A stretch of 64,000 bases of DNA from Microcaldota archaeon. GTDB taxonomy: Archaea; Micrarchaeota; Micrarchaeia; Norongarragalinales; Norongarragalinaceae. A model generated the notes under the pieces. That model saw only the letters and a program-made list of their open reading frames with translations. It did no database searches and was not told the DNA's origin. The position numbers and the translations under genes were made by a program. Below are positions 48,897-56,391 of the stretch, in pieces. Numbering within the stretch: the stretch's first letter is position 1; the number at the start of each line of letters is the position of its first letter. The DNA is taken from NCBI GenBank assembly GCA_016188965.1, contig JACPGT010000010.1, forward strand, positions 1-64,000. The letters are read 5' to 3'.

Positions 48897-49016
48897 ATGG
48901 CGTCGGGTCTTTTTTCCCGCTTCGTCCACTTGATTGACAAGCAACCGGAGGAATTCTTCTGGCGTCTTTTTCCGTTCTTGCTGGTCATCGTGCTATTCTA
49001 TCTGTTCAATGGCTGA
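48897..49016 (+). CDS. 39-residue membrane microprotein
   Basis: This ORF is too short for the track. It reads MASGLFSRFVHLIDKQPEEFF followed by a hydrophobic helix (WRLFPFLLVIVLFYLFNG) and stops at 49014-49016. It lies 24 bp after the preceding membrane-protein gene, in the same direction, in the last gap before ribD, and has an amphipathic helix followed by one membrane span. The position and composition fit a small membrane subunit or regulator of the operon. Confidence 0.5.
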   Translation: MASGLFSRFVHLIDKQPEEFFWRLFPFLLVIVLFYLFNG

Positions 49017-49038
49017 TTGCCGCAGGAATCCGTCAGCG

Positions 49039-50163
49039 TCAACCTCGAAGCATCCGCACGTGGAACAGAGCATCGTCACCGAGGGCGCGAACCTGCGCGT
49101 GTTTGAATCGCTTTTCTTTTCCGGAATAAAGCAGCGCAGCTTGCGGGCCGGACAAAAGAGGCGCCATGACGAACCAGGCCTCGTCCACGAATTCTTGCTC
49201 CAAGAAGGTGGTGGCCGTCTTTCCGCCTCCTTCGACCAGAAGGTTCACGATTCCCCGGCGGCCCAGCTCGTCCAGAAGCCCGTCCAGAGGGACGTGCCCG
49301 CGGGCGTCCGCGTCAGGGGCGGTCCAAACGTCGATTCCGGCTTTGCGCATTTTCTCCCGATTTGTCATAGGGGCGGCGGGCGTGCATGCCAGAAGCAGCG
49401 GGCCGTTGCGGGAAAGCCGCATGCGAGGCATGCGGTCGGCCAACGACAGGCGCGAGTCCAATACGACGCGCAAGGGCTGCAGAGCAGCCGGTTTTTTGTT
49501 GTTGCGGACCGTCAGGCGCGGATCGTCATTGCGGACGGTGTCCTTGCCCACCAGGATGGCGTCGGATTCCTTGCGCAACTGCTGGACGAATCGGAGGGCC
49601 TGCTGGTTGGACAGCCAACGGTGCGCCGACGTAATCCTGCCGTCGAGGCTGGCCGCCATCTTGAGCGTGACGAAAGGGCGGCCAGTGCGGACCCAGTGGA
49701 AGAAGAAGCGGTTCAACTCCTGTGCTTTCGCACGGAGGATGCCTTGCGTCACGGCAATGCCGGCTTTTCGGAGCATCCGGATGCCGCGGCCGTTGACCCG
49801 GGGATTCTTGTCCTTGCAGGCAATGACGGCCCGGGCGATTCCGGCTCCGATGAGTGCCTGCACGCAAGGCGGCGTCTTCTTGTCGCTGTGGCAGCAGGGC
49901 TCAAGGGTGAGGTATGCCGTCGCGCCTTCTGCCTTGTTTCCGGCTTTTTCAAGGGCAATCGCTTCGGCATGGGGTCCGCCGAAGCGTTGGTGCGCGGCCT
50001 GCGCGATGACGCGGCCGCGCTTGACGAGGATGCAACCGACGCGGGGGTTCGGCGCGGTACGCACATGGGCGACGGATTGTGCCAGTTCCAGGGCTTTTTG
50101 CATCCAGGCCTCATCCGTGGCCGTTTGGCGTCGACCCGGTTTCCGGCCTAACCGCGGGGGCAT
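49039..50163 (-). CDS. ribD: Bifunctional riboflavin biosynthesis deaminase/reductase RibD
   Basis: Deaminates and then reduces the pyrimidine intermediate of riboflavin synthesis. Residues 20-150 form the cytidine-deaminase-like zinc domain with [10 protein letters not shown] and [14 protein letters not shown]. The reductase domain follows with [12 protein letters not shown] and [14 protein letters not shown]. At 374 residues it is a normal bacterial-type RibD. The track start is kept, though a later start near the conserved [13 protein letters not shown] is possible. It overlaps the end of ribBA by 16 bp, so the operon order is ribC-ribH-ribBA-ribD. Confidence 0.95.
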   Translation of the reverse strand: MPPRLGRKPGRRQTATDEAWMQKALELAQSVAHVRTAPNPRVGCILVKRGRVIAQAAHQRFGGPHAEAIALEKAGNKAEGATAYLTLEPCCHSDKKTPPCVQALIGAGIARAVIACKDKNPRVNGRGIRMLRKAGIAVTQGILRAKAQELNRFFFHWVRTGRPFVTLKMAASLDGRITSAHRWLSNQQALRFVQQLRKESDAILVGKDTVRNDDPRLTVRNNKKPAALQPLRVVLDSRLSLADRMPRMRLSRNGPLLLACTPAAPMTNREKMRKAGIDVWTAPDADARGHVPLDGLLDELGRRGIVNLLVEGGGKTATTFLEQEFVDEAWFVMAPLLSGPQAALLYSGKEKRFKHAQVRALGDDALFHVRMLRG

Positions 50164-51395
50164 AGCGACTCGAACCGTGGCGGCGAGCGGAAGCCCAGGA
50201 CGTGGCGCATCTTGCGCCGCTTGGTCTCCATGTAGGCCGCGTTTTCCGGAGTGATGGGTAGTTCCAGCGCTTCCCGTTGGACGACGTGGATGCCGTATCG
50301 GGTGAGGTCCTTGATTTTTTCCGGGTTGTTCGTCAAAAGGCGGATGCGGGGCGCGCCCAATTGCTTGAGGATCTGCGCCGCCAACCAGTACTCGCGCAAA
50401 TCGGGGGCGAATCCCAATTCGACGTTCGCCTCGACGGTGTCGCGGCCCTTGTCCTGCAAGGCATACGCTTTGATCTTATTCTCCAACCCGATGCCGCGGC
50501 CTTCCTGCCGCAAGTAGACCAGGATTCCAAAGGGCTCCGATGCGATGCGGGACATGGCCTCGTCCAGCTGCGCCTTGCAGTCGCAACGCGTTGAGTGGAA
50601 GACTTCGCCGGTGAGGCATTCGGAGTGCACGCGGACCAGCGGCACGTGGCCGTCCGGTTTTCCGCGGACCAAGGCGACCGTTTCATGCGCGTCACCCGGT
50701 GCGCGGAAGACGTGGATGCGGAATTCGCCCATGGCCGTCGGCAGCCGAGCCGTTGCGGTGTGCGAAATGAGTTTCTGGTGCGTCCGGCGGTAATCCAGTA
50801 CTTGTTCGACCGTGACGGTTTTTAGCCGGTGTTTGCGGCCGTAGGCTTGCAGCTGTCGCTTGTCCGCCATGGTGCCGTCGGGATTCATGATTTCGCAGAT
50901 GACCGCGGCAGGGTGAAGGCCTGCCATCTGCGCCAGGTCGCAACCGGCTTCCGTCTGTCCGATGCGCTCCAGAAGGCCGTTTTCGCGCGCCGAGAGCACG
51001 TGCAAGTGGCCGGGTTGCGCGATGTCCTCGGGTTTGGTCTTCGGATCCAACAATAAGCGGATGGCATCGACGCGATCTTTCGCCGACGTGCCGGATCCGC
51101 CGTTTTTGCTGCTGACGTTGACCGCAAACGGCGTCTGGTAGGCTTCCGTGTTCTGCTGGACCATCATGGGGATGCCCAGGTGCTTTCGGCGGGAATTGCG
51201 GATGGCCAGGCAGACGAAGCCCTTGGCTTCGTTGAGCATGAACGATACCTGTTTTTCGGTGATTTTTTCGGCGGCCACCATCAAGTCACCCTCGCCTTCG
51301 CGGTGTTCATCCAGTAGGATGACCGGCTTGCCTGCGCGCAGGTCCTTGAATATGGCGTGCATCGGGTCGTAAACTCGCGCGGGTTTCATTTTCAT
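50148..51395 (-). CDS. ribBA: RibBA: DHBP synthase / GTP cyclohydrolase II, altered DHBP domain
   Basis: Residues 1-205 are the DHBP synthase domain, with [11 protein letters not shown] and [12 protein letters not shown]. Residues 210-400 are GTP cyclohydrolase II, with zinc ligands in [16 protein letters not shown] and [13 protein letters not shown]. The DHBP domain has GQTEAGCDL where the family has GHTEA; that His binds the catalytic metal in known structures, so this half may be weak or inactive. The RibA half looks intact. The 415-residue length is normal. RibA and DHBP synthase supply the two starting compounds of the pathway. Bacterial-type; it replaces the archaeal GTP cyclohydrolase III route. 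Confidence 0.92.
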   Translation of the reverse strand: MKMKPARVYDPMHAIFKDLRAGKPVILLDEHREGEGDLMVAAEKITEKQVSFMLNEAKGFVCLAIRNSRRKHLGIPMMVQQNTEAYQTPFAVNVSSKNGGSGTSAKDRVDAIRLLLDPKTKPEDIAQPGHLHVLSARENGLLERIGQTEAGCDLAQMAGLHPAAVICEIMNPDGTMADKRQLQAYGRKHRLKTVTVEQVLDYRRTHQKLISHTATARLPTAMGEFRIHVFRAPGDAHETVALVRGKPDGHVPLVRVHSECLTGEVFHSTRCDCKAQLDEAMSRIASEPFGILVYLRQEGRGIGLENKIKAYALQDKGRDTVEANVELGFAPDLREYWLAAQILKQLGAPRIRLLTNNPEKIKDLTRYGIHVVQREALELPITPENAAYMETKRRKMRHVLGFRSPPRFESLCPRG

Positions 51396-51413
51396 CGTGC
51401 AATTCTGCCTCGA

Positions 51414-51890
51414 TCATTTTTTGCGGAGTTGTTGGCAGCCGAGCAATACGGCGTCCAGTGCGCCTTGCGCGTATTCCTCCACGCGTTCGTGCGCCTGTTC
51501 CAGCGTCACGCCCGGTCCGATGATGCCGATGCCGACGGGTTTTCCGACTTCCAACGATGTCCGGACCAAAGCGTCGGTGGCACTGCGCACTACGACGTCA
51601 TCGTGCGCCGTCGTTCCTTGTATCACAACGCCCAACACTACGACGCCGTCAATGTCTTTGCGCTGCAATAGTTCCTGGGCCAAAAGGGGCGTCTCAAGGG
51701 CACCGCGGGCGAGCCGTTCCCGGGTGATTTTGGCGTCGAATCGGGCGGCACGCTGCTGGACGAGGGTTTGCATCCGTTCGGTCAAAGCGGAGCGGAATAA
51801 GGCGCGGACGATGCCGATGCGCAGGCCCTTCTTGACGCCGATGGCTTCGATTTGGTTGCCGACTATGTCGGACTCACGAAGAGGACTCAT
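51414..51890 (-). CDS. ribH: 6,7-dimethyl-8-ribityllumazine synthase RibH
   Basis: Condenses the pyrimidine and DHBP to make lumazine. The 158-residue protein starts at ATG 51890, which overlaps the ribC stop (ATGA). The N-terminus is a variable strand, followed by GALETPLLAQEL (normally GAFEIPL) and DGVVVLGVVIQGTTAHDDVV, which matches the catalytic GxVIxGxTxHxDYV motif with Asp for Tyr. VTLEQAHERV matches the C-terminal TxEQAxxR. The differences are within what diverged RibH shows, but the catalytic histidine is present. It lies between archaeal ribC and ribBA. Confidence 0.85.
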   Translation of the reverse strand: MSPLRESDIVGNQIEAIGVKKGLRIGIVRALFRSALTERMQTLVQQRAARFDAKITRERLARGALETPLLAQELLQRKDIDGVVVLGVVIQGTTAHDDVVVRSATDALVRTSLEVGKPVGIGIIGPGVTLEQAHERVEEYAQGALDAVLLGCQQLRKK

Positions 51891-52369
51891 GCCGTCAGTC
51901 CTCCAACGTCCTGGCGTCCTTGGCGGAGTCCTTGGCCTGCGCGTTTTACGAACCAACGGGGATCCAACAGCAGTCGAGCAGCGTTGCGCGCGTGCTTGCG
52001 CGTGCGGTCGTCAAAAAGCAAGGCGAGGTCCTGCGCATCCTGGGCTTCAGTCTCATGGACGAAGACTTCGATGATATGCTTAGAAGTCGCGATTTTGGCC
52101 ATCTGGATGCCCAGGCTTGCCTCGTGGGCGCATTGGCGGTCGATGTCGGCGCTTCCGACCATGCCCAAGGCCAAAGCGATGTCGGCGCCGGCGTCCAACT
52201 GGCGTTTGCACTCGACGGCCAGATCCTTGATGCCGGGAACCGTGACGCGGACGGTGCGGACGTCGAAAGCGGACAGCTCTTTTAACGCGGCGCGACCCAT
52301 GTCGAAGCGCGAAAACGTGGTGTCGACTACCGCGACCAAAGGCCGGCGGGTTTTAGAAAGTCTCGTCAT
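51887..52369 (-). CDS. ribC: Archaeal-type riboflavin synthase RibC
   Basis: Turns two lumazines into riboflavin. This is the archaeal family, related to RibH and unlike bacterial RibE. The 160-residue protein shows VAVVDTTFSRFDMGRAAL, RVTVPGIKDLAVECKRQL, DIALALGMVGSADIDRQCAHEASLG and HIIEVFVHETEAQD, matching MJ1184-like enzymes throughout. A TATA-like GCTTAATAACG lies about 30 nt before the ATG. It is the first gene of the operon with ribH, ribBA and ribD, combining an archaeal enzyme with bacterial-type ones. Confidence 0.95.
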   Translation of the reverse strand: MTRLSKTRRPLVAVVDTTFSRFDMGRAALKELSAFDVRTVRVTVPGIKDLAVECKRQLDAGADIALALGMVGSADIDRQCAHEASLGIQMAKIATSKHIIEVFVHETEAQDAQDLALLFDDRTRKHARNAARLLLDPRWFVKRAGQGLRQGRQDVGGLTA

Positions 52370-52445
52370 GCGTGGAACATTAGGGACGTCGACCGTTATT
52401 AAGCCTCACCCAAAATAAAGTAATTACGCGAAAGTGAGTAATAGG

Positions 52446-53033
52446 CTAGTCCAATTGCAGTTCGACCACATCGCCGTCCTTAAGGCGCAGGTGCTTCCGG
52501 AGGAATACAGGGGCCAGGACTTCGACCACGTCCTGCGGGTAGTGCGTCCGATCCGGCACGATGATGGCTCCGGCGGCTTTTTGTCCGATGCGACAAGGAT
52601 AACAGCGGGCACCTCCGTATGTGCGGTTCGTTTCAGTGAATCCGACCAGGGGCCGACCCGGTTTTTGGCGAAGCTGGGCACTGGATGCAAGGCTGGCATT
52701 TTCGCTCAAACGCAGATTCATTGTGCCTGGAAACGGCGTGAACCCCAGCAAGGGCTGGAATTGGCGTTGGTATCCTTTTTTTGACAAATAGTATTTGCCC
52801 TCGCCCACGCCGCGAAAAAGCGTGCCCACGATCCGATTAGAGCCGCTGGAAAGGCCGGAAAAATAGACCCGCCCTGCCGCCGTTGGGGCGTACTCCTTGT
52901 TCTTTGCCACCAATCCGTCTTTACGAAGCTGGCTGAGCCACCGCGAACCGGTCTGCTGGGAGACGTGCAACCGCTGGGCCAAGTCCGCGGAGGAGCGTGC
53001 GGGCTGGCGCAGCAAGTCCAACAAGGCATGCAT
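52446..53033 (-). CDS. ribK: CTP-dependent riboflavin kinase with winged helix-turn-helix
   Basis: Phosphorylates riboflavin to FMN with CTP, an archaea-specific enzyme. The C-terminal domain carries GEGKYYLSKKGYQRQF, LGFTPFPGTMNLRL and CRIGQKAAGAIIVPDRTHYP, as in the family. The N-terminal 70 residues are a winged helix (SSADLAQRLHVSQQTGSRWLSQLRKDGLVAK), which suggests DNA binding and perhaps self or operon control. The start at 53033 (MHALLDLLRQ) is preferred because a TATA-like CAATAAT lies about 26 nt upstream; the track start is 53057, and 53048 is another option. It is transcribed separately, just ahead of the ribC operon in the same direction. Confidence 0.93.
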   Translation of the reverse strand: MHALLDLLRQPARSSADLAQRLHVSQQTGSRWLSQLRKDGLVAKNKEYAPTAAGRVYFSGLSSGSNRIVGTLFRGVGEGKYYLSKKGYQRQFQPLLGFTPFPGTMNLRLSENASLASSAQLRQKPGRPLVGFTETNRTYGGARCYPCRIGQKAAGAIIVPDRTHYPQDVVEVLAPVFLRKHLRLKDGDVVELQLD

Positions 53034-53118
53034 CCACGTCGGCTTCATCCTACGCATTATTGAGTAGGTGCTGTTAAACCCGACGGTTCCGGTCCGAAGG
53101 CTGCGCAGGATCGCAGAA

Positions 53119-53406
53119 TCAAAGTCCGACCATGGTGATGATGATGGCTGCGACGATGAACCAGGTGAACCCCTCTCCGACTGCGGAAGGCACCAGTACG
53201 TTGAAGTAGTACAACAATGCCAGGACGAACAAGGGCGCGAAAAGCGGAAACGCGCCCGCCAGGTTCATCAAAAGCTCGAAAGGAATGGAGACGAACATGG
53301 CCGAGCCCCAGACCAAAGGTAGGTCGCTCATCAAGGTATTCGTGGCGAACCCTACGAACATGACGAACGCGATGAGGATCCACGTCATTTCGGTACTGGT
53401 TTGCAT
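53119..53406 (-). CDS. Small membrane protein, unknown function
   Basis: The 95-residue product is nearly all hydrophobic, with three membrane helices (WILIAFVMFVGFATNTLM, ELLMNLAGAFPLFAPLFVLALLYYFNVLV and FTWFIVAAIIITMVGL). No family was recognised. It is divergent from the plus-strand run of small membrane proteins that starts at 53553, from which it is separated by 146 bp of promoter-like sequence with T-rich boxes. It may belong to the same functional set. Confidence 0.6.
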   Translation of the reverse strand: MQTSTEMTWILIAFVMFVGFATNTLMSDLPLVWGSAMFVSIPFELLMNLAGAFPLFAPLFVLALLYYFNVLVPSAVGEGFTWFIVAAIIITMVGL

Positions 53407-53552
53407 CGTAATCGTTCCTTGGCTTCGGCGCTCCGCCGGGAATGGGCGAAGCGGATGACCTGGGGTAGTTGGGCAACGCCCAGTATTTAAACATTGCCAC
53501 TAAAGAGTAGTAACATATCCTTTAAGAGGTTTTCAGGTTCAAACGCCTTATC

Positions 53553-53861
53553 ATGTCCGAGCTTTGGGATGCCTTCGACTTCATCGCGACGCTAATCGTT
53601 TTCTTCATGTCGTATTCGCGTCTGTTCTACCCGGAAGTCATCAACAACAAAGTCGTCGCCTTGTTGGTGACCATGATCGTCATGTTCGTCTTGGTCATAC
53701 CGTTTCCCATCGTCAAGTGGATCATGTTCGTCGGCCTTTTCAGCTACGGCTTCTTCTGGGGTTTCCGGCCGTGGGAATGGGGCTTCACTGAACAAGAGCC
53801 GGTCGGCGAGCAAGTGGGTGGCTTCGGTCAGCCCTACGTGGCGCACGAACACGACTTATAG
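53553..53861 (+). CDS. Small membrane protein, unknown function
   Basis: The 102-residue product has two to three membrane helices (FIATLIVFFMSYSRLFY, VVALLVTMIVMFVLVIPFPIVKWIMFVGLF) followed by an aromatic SYGFFWGFRPWEWGF segment and a polar tail. The TAG stop codon is at 53859-53861 and is at the same time the first three bases of the hairpin element copy B. It opens a five-gene run to 55650, oriented the same way. Function unknown. Confidence 0.6.
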   Translation: MSELWDAFDFIATLIVFFMSYSRLFYPEVINNKVVALLVTMIVMFVLVIPFPIVKWIMFVGLFSYGFFWGFRPWEWGFTEQEPVGEQVGGFGQPYVAHEHDL

Positions 53862-53949
53862 TCGACCACGAAAGTAACCCGACTTAAGAGTCGTGGTCGA
53901 CTATCTAGCAAACGGCTCGAAAGTCTCGGCGGACTTTCGAGGTTTGCTA
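53859..53949. repeat. Tandem-hairpin intergenic element, copy B
   Basis: A 91-bp element, the same length as copy A. Hairpin 1 is TAGTCGACCACGA (53859-53871) with TCGTGGTCGACTA (53891-53903), a perfect 13-bp stem with a 19-nt loop. After TC, hairpin 2 is TAGCAAAC-GG-CTCGAAAGTC (53906-53925) with GACTTTCGAG-GTTTGCTA (53932-53949), 8 + 10 bp with a GG bulge and a 6-nt loop. Stem 1 differs from copy A in almost every base yet is fully paired. Loop 1 (AAGTAACCCGACTTAAGAG) contains the reverse complement of part of copy A loop 2. Its first three bases are the stop codon of the preceding gene. Confidence 0.85.
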
Positions 53950-54058
53950 TATAGCGTCTATCCGGCCATTGTCCCCAGCCGCCCCGTTTTTTTCTTCGTT
54001 GCGGCCGGCCGTTGGCCTGAAAGCGGGCTATAAAAAGCCGGAATCCGTTCCGTAGTGG

Positions 54059-54367
54059 ATGGATTTCACGTTCCTCTTCATCATCATCCTGATGCTGTTG
54101 GCCCTCAAATCCGGCTTGAGCATCATCGCCGTAGGCCTGTTCATCATCCTGCTGTTCACCTCGAAGAACAAGTGGCTGCTCATCGCGACCCTCATCGGCG
54201 GCGGCTTGGTGGCGTTCGTCAGCTACACCGGCGTCAGTTCGGCCCTGGATGACCCCGCCACATTGGCCGTGCTGGGCGGATTGTTTGTCATCCTCCTGCT
54301 GTTGGCCCGCAACGACACGGAGAGTCCGGCTCCGCAAGGCTACTACCCCGGCGGCGCAATGGGCTGA
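54059..54367 (+). CDS. Small membrane protein, two-helix type
   Basis: The 102-residue product opens with FTFLFIIILMLLALKSGLSIIAVGLFIILLF, a helix-GL-helix unit, then two more hydrophobic stretches (WLLIATLIGGGLVAFVSYTGV, TLAVLGGLFVILLLLARN) and a polar C-terminus. The opening unit resembles those of the genes at 54452 and 54821, so the three may be paralogues. TATA-like CTATAAAAAG lies about 25 nt before the ATG. Function unknown. Confidence 0.6.
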   Translation: MDFTFLFIIILMLLALKSGLSIIAVGLFIILLFTSKNKWLLIATLIGGGLVAFVSYTGVSSALDDPATLAVLGGLFVILLLLARNDTESPAPQGYYPGGAMG

Positions 54368-54451
54368 ACTTTTCCCACTACCCGCATTTTTTGCAGTTTG
54401 GGCGGGCATGGTTCCGTCACCGTTATAAAGTTCGTTCGAGTCACTATCCGT

Positions 54452-54817
54452 ATGAGCCTACTGATTGTCGCGGCCTTGATGGGCATTGCCTATATCCTGC
54501 TTGAATCCGGCCTTCCGTTCTTCGCGCTCATCGCGTTTCTCGTCGCGATTCTTCATGCGTTGACTACACGAAGTTCCGGCGGCCATGCCGGTGCTGCCGG
54601 CCATGGACCGGCTGCACCCCGCCAGCGGCCCGTCATCGTCACCACGACCGGCGGCGACATCCACAACCCCATGAAGATTGCCGTCAAGCACACGTGGGAT
54701 GGTTCGGACGCGTATTCGGACTTCATGTATTACGTGAGCCATTGCATTGCCTGGCCCTTCCGAGTCATATCCCGCATCATCACGGGCCGTTCCGGAAAAC
54801 TACTCAAGGCGCACTAG
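54452..54817 (+). CDS. Small membrane protein, paralogue pair member
   Basis: The ATG at 54452 lies about 27 nt after a TTATAAAG box; the track start at 54398 precedes that box. The 121-residue product has one long or two short membrane helices (SLLIVAALMGIAYILLESGLPFFALIAFLVAILHAL), a Gly/Ala/Pro-rich linker, and a C-terminal amphipathic part (KHTWDGSDAYSDFMYYVSHCIAWPFRVISRIITG). That C-terminal part aligns by eye with KHDWHDYRQFEYSFFNFGSS... in the next gene. The two are probably tandem duplicates and begin 3 bp apart. Confidence 0.6.
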   Translation: MSLLIVAALMGIAYILLESGLPFFALIAFLVAILHALTTRSSGGHAGAAGHGPAAPRQRPVIVTTTGGDIHNPMKIAVKHTWDGSDAYSDFMYYVSHCIAWPFRVISRIITGRSGKLLKAH

Positions 54818-54820
54818 GGC

Positions 54821-55192
54821 ATGAATCTCCTACTGGTTGCAGCATTGGCGGCGGGTGCGTTCATCACCGAGCAAATGGGGTTGACATTTGTCGCCATCCT
54901 GATGCTCATCCTCGCGGTTCTGGTGCTGCTGACGGGTAGCGGTTCGGGTTCAGGGCACGGCGAGAACCCAAATGTAAACATCACCGAGCCGTTCGGACCG
55001 GAAGGACCCATCGTCGTGGAGAACAAGGTGCCGGACGTACCGTACCCGCTATTGCTTAAACTCAAGCACGACTGGCACGATTACCGCCAATTCGAATACT
55101 CGTTTTTCAACTTCGGCTCGTCCATGCACAACGTGGGTAATTTCATCTGGCAGCTTCTTTCGGGCCAACGCCCACCCAAATCCGATCATTAA
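54821..55192 (+). CDS. Small membrane protein, paralogue pair member
   Basis: The 123-residue product has an N-terminal hydrophobic hairpin (NLLLVAALAAGAFITEQMGL, TFVAILMLILAVLVLLTG), a Ser/Gly linker, then a polar domain ending HDWHDYRQFEYSFFNFGSSMHNVGNFIWQLLSG. The layout repeats that of the gene before it. The polar part would lie on one face of the membrane. It follows with a 3-bp gap and precedes the next gene by 11 bp, so they are one transcription unit. Function unknown. Confidence 0.6.
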   Translation: MNLLLVAALAAGAFITEQMGLTFVAILMLILAVLVLLTGSGSGSGHGENPNVNITEPFGPEGPIVVENKVPDVPYPLLLKLKHDWHDYRQFEYSFFNFGSSMHNVGNFIWQLLSGQRPPKSDH

Positions 55193-55203
55193 GCTGATCC
55201 GTC

Positions 55204-55650
55204 ATGGAACGTAACATCTATGGTGGGCTGCTGGGTTTGGCCGTCTTGGGCCTGCTTTTGAACTTCGAATGGCTCTTCTTGACCTTTTTGCTGCTGACGG
55301 CCGGTTTATTCCTTGCGGAACGATTCAGCGCACCGTCCTACTCGAATTATTCCCGTGCCGGGCCGGTCGAGTATTCAGCAGGGCCTGCGCCGATGCCGCC
55401 GGTCAACCAGCAGCCCATCGTCATCCAATCCGCCACCCAGTCTCCTTCAAGCAACATGATGATGGACATGATCAGCAACTTGGTGCAGGAAAGTGCCACG
55501 TATCACCGACCCAACTCACCTTGGAAGAAGATGACGGGCCAGATGGACAAAATCGGCAGCCGGCTGAAGAAGATGGAGCACACCCTGGACCACTTGGAAA
55601 AGCATGCCAAGCAGGCCGATAAGGACGGCCATGGCGGCGGACACCACTAA
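55204..55650 (+). CDS. Membrane protein with C-terminal coiled coil
   Basis: The 148-residue product starts with two short membrane helices (GLLGLAVLGLLLNFEWLFLTFLLLTAGLFLAERF), followed by a Pro/Ser/Gln-rich linker. It ends with an amphipathic helix (MTGQMDKIGSRLKKMEHTLDHLEKHAKQADKDG) likely to form a coiled coil, then a His-rich end. It ends the five-gene run of small membrane proteins; the next element is repeat copy C and a convergent gene. Function unknown. Confidence 0.6.
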   Translation: MERNIYGGLLGLAVLGLLLNFEWLFLTFLLLTAGLFLAERFSAPSYSNYSRAGPVEYSAGPAPMPPVNQQPIVIQSATQSPSSNMMMDMISNLVQESATYHRPNSPWKKMTGQMDKIGSRLKKMEHTLDHLEKHAKQADKDGHGGGHH

Positions 55651-55668
55651 GGCTACAGGCATTGCATA

Positions 55669-55758
55669 TAGGAAAGCTTGCATGTTTCACGACTATTGGG
55701 CAAACGTTTCCAGAGACAAACTAGTCTTGATGGGTTATCGTTCTTTCTTGGCTTGCTA
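55669..55758. repeat. Tandem-hairpin intergenic element, copy C (degenerate)
   Basis: A 90-bp element whose left half, AAAGCTTGCATGTTTCACGACTATT, is identical to copy A over 25 bases, and whose right end (TTTCTTGGCTTGCTA) differs from copy A by one base. Both stems are decayed: hairpin 1 keeps only GGAAA/TTTCC and TTGC/GCAA, and hairpin 2 does not pair well. It lies between the convergent genes ending at 55650 and 55794. It looks like an inactive copy. Confidence 0.8.
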
Positions 55759-55793
55759 TAAAACCGGCGTAGGGTTTTCGGCCGCGTTCCGCT

Positions 55794-56300
55794 TCACTTC
55801 AGCCGCAACAGCACGTCGCGCTGCGATTGAAGGATCTTCTGGTTGATGTCCTGCAACGCCTTCAACAATGCGATGGTCTGGTCCAATTTCTGCTCGACGC
55901 TATCCAAGTCCCCTAACGAGGTCTTGGACACGGTTTTCATCAGCTCCGTTGCGGACGCGGCCAGATCCTCGGACTGCCTTCCAGCGACGACGTTTTCTTC
56001 CTTCTCGCCGGATTCCGATACGCGAGTGAACGAAAAACCGGGTTTCGAAGACTCGGATTCAGATGAGGAGGAGCGTGCAGGCTCGCTGGCGAACAACTCC
56101 TTCTCTTCGCCAGATTCCTCAACGGACGGAGTGGTCGGCTGGGGTGCAGGCGACGAAGGACTCACGGGCTTCATCCGGTCCACCGCATCGGCAAACACGG
56201 CGTCGGCATCCTCGATGCCCAGCTCCCGCAGGTTGTCCTTTATTTGCTGTTCGCTCATGCCGGAGTTGAGCATCTCGCGGATGATGGATTTAACGTCCAT
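55794..56300 (-). CDS. Coiled-coil protein with acidic linker
   Basis: The 168-residue soluble protein has an N-terminal helical domain (VKSIIREMLNSGMSEQQIKDNLRELGIEDADAVF) with the shape of a small UBA/CUE-like three-helix unit. A low-complexity Pro/Ser/Glu-rich middle follows (residues 45-110). A C-terminal coiled coil (LDSVEQKLDQTIALLKALQDINQKILQSQRDVLLRLK) ends it. No family was recognised. Such proteins often bind partners through the coiled coil. It stands alone, 92 bp upstream of the UbiA gene's end, on the same strand. Confidence 0.6.
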   Translation of the reverse strand: MDVKSIIREMLNSGMSEQQIKDNLRELGIEDADAVFADAVDRMKPVSPSSPAPQPTTPSVEESGEEKELFASEPARSSSSESESSKPGFSFTRVSESGEKEENVVAGRQSEDLAASATELMKTVSKTSLGDLDSVEQKLDQTIALLKALQDINQKILQSQRDVLLRLK

Positions 56301-56391
56301 GGATTACAACCAAGTCTCCTTCTTCAAGTCACGGATTCCCGCTTTATTACTCTAATCCCCCACTGGCCGATCCAAGACCATACCTGGCCGC

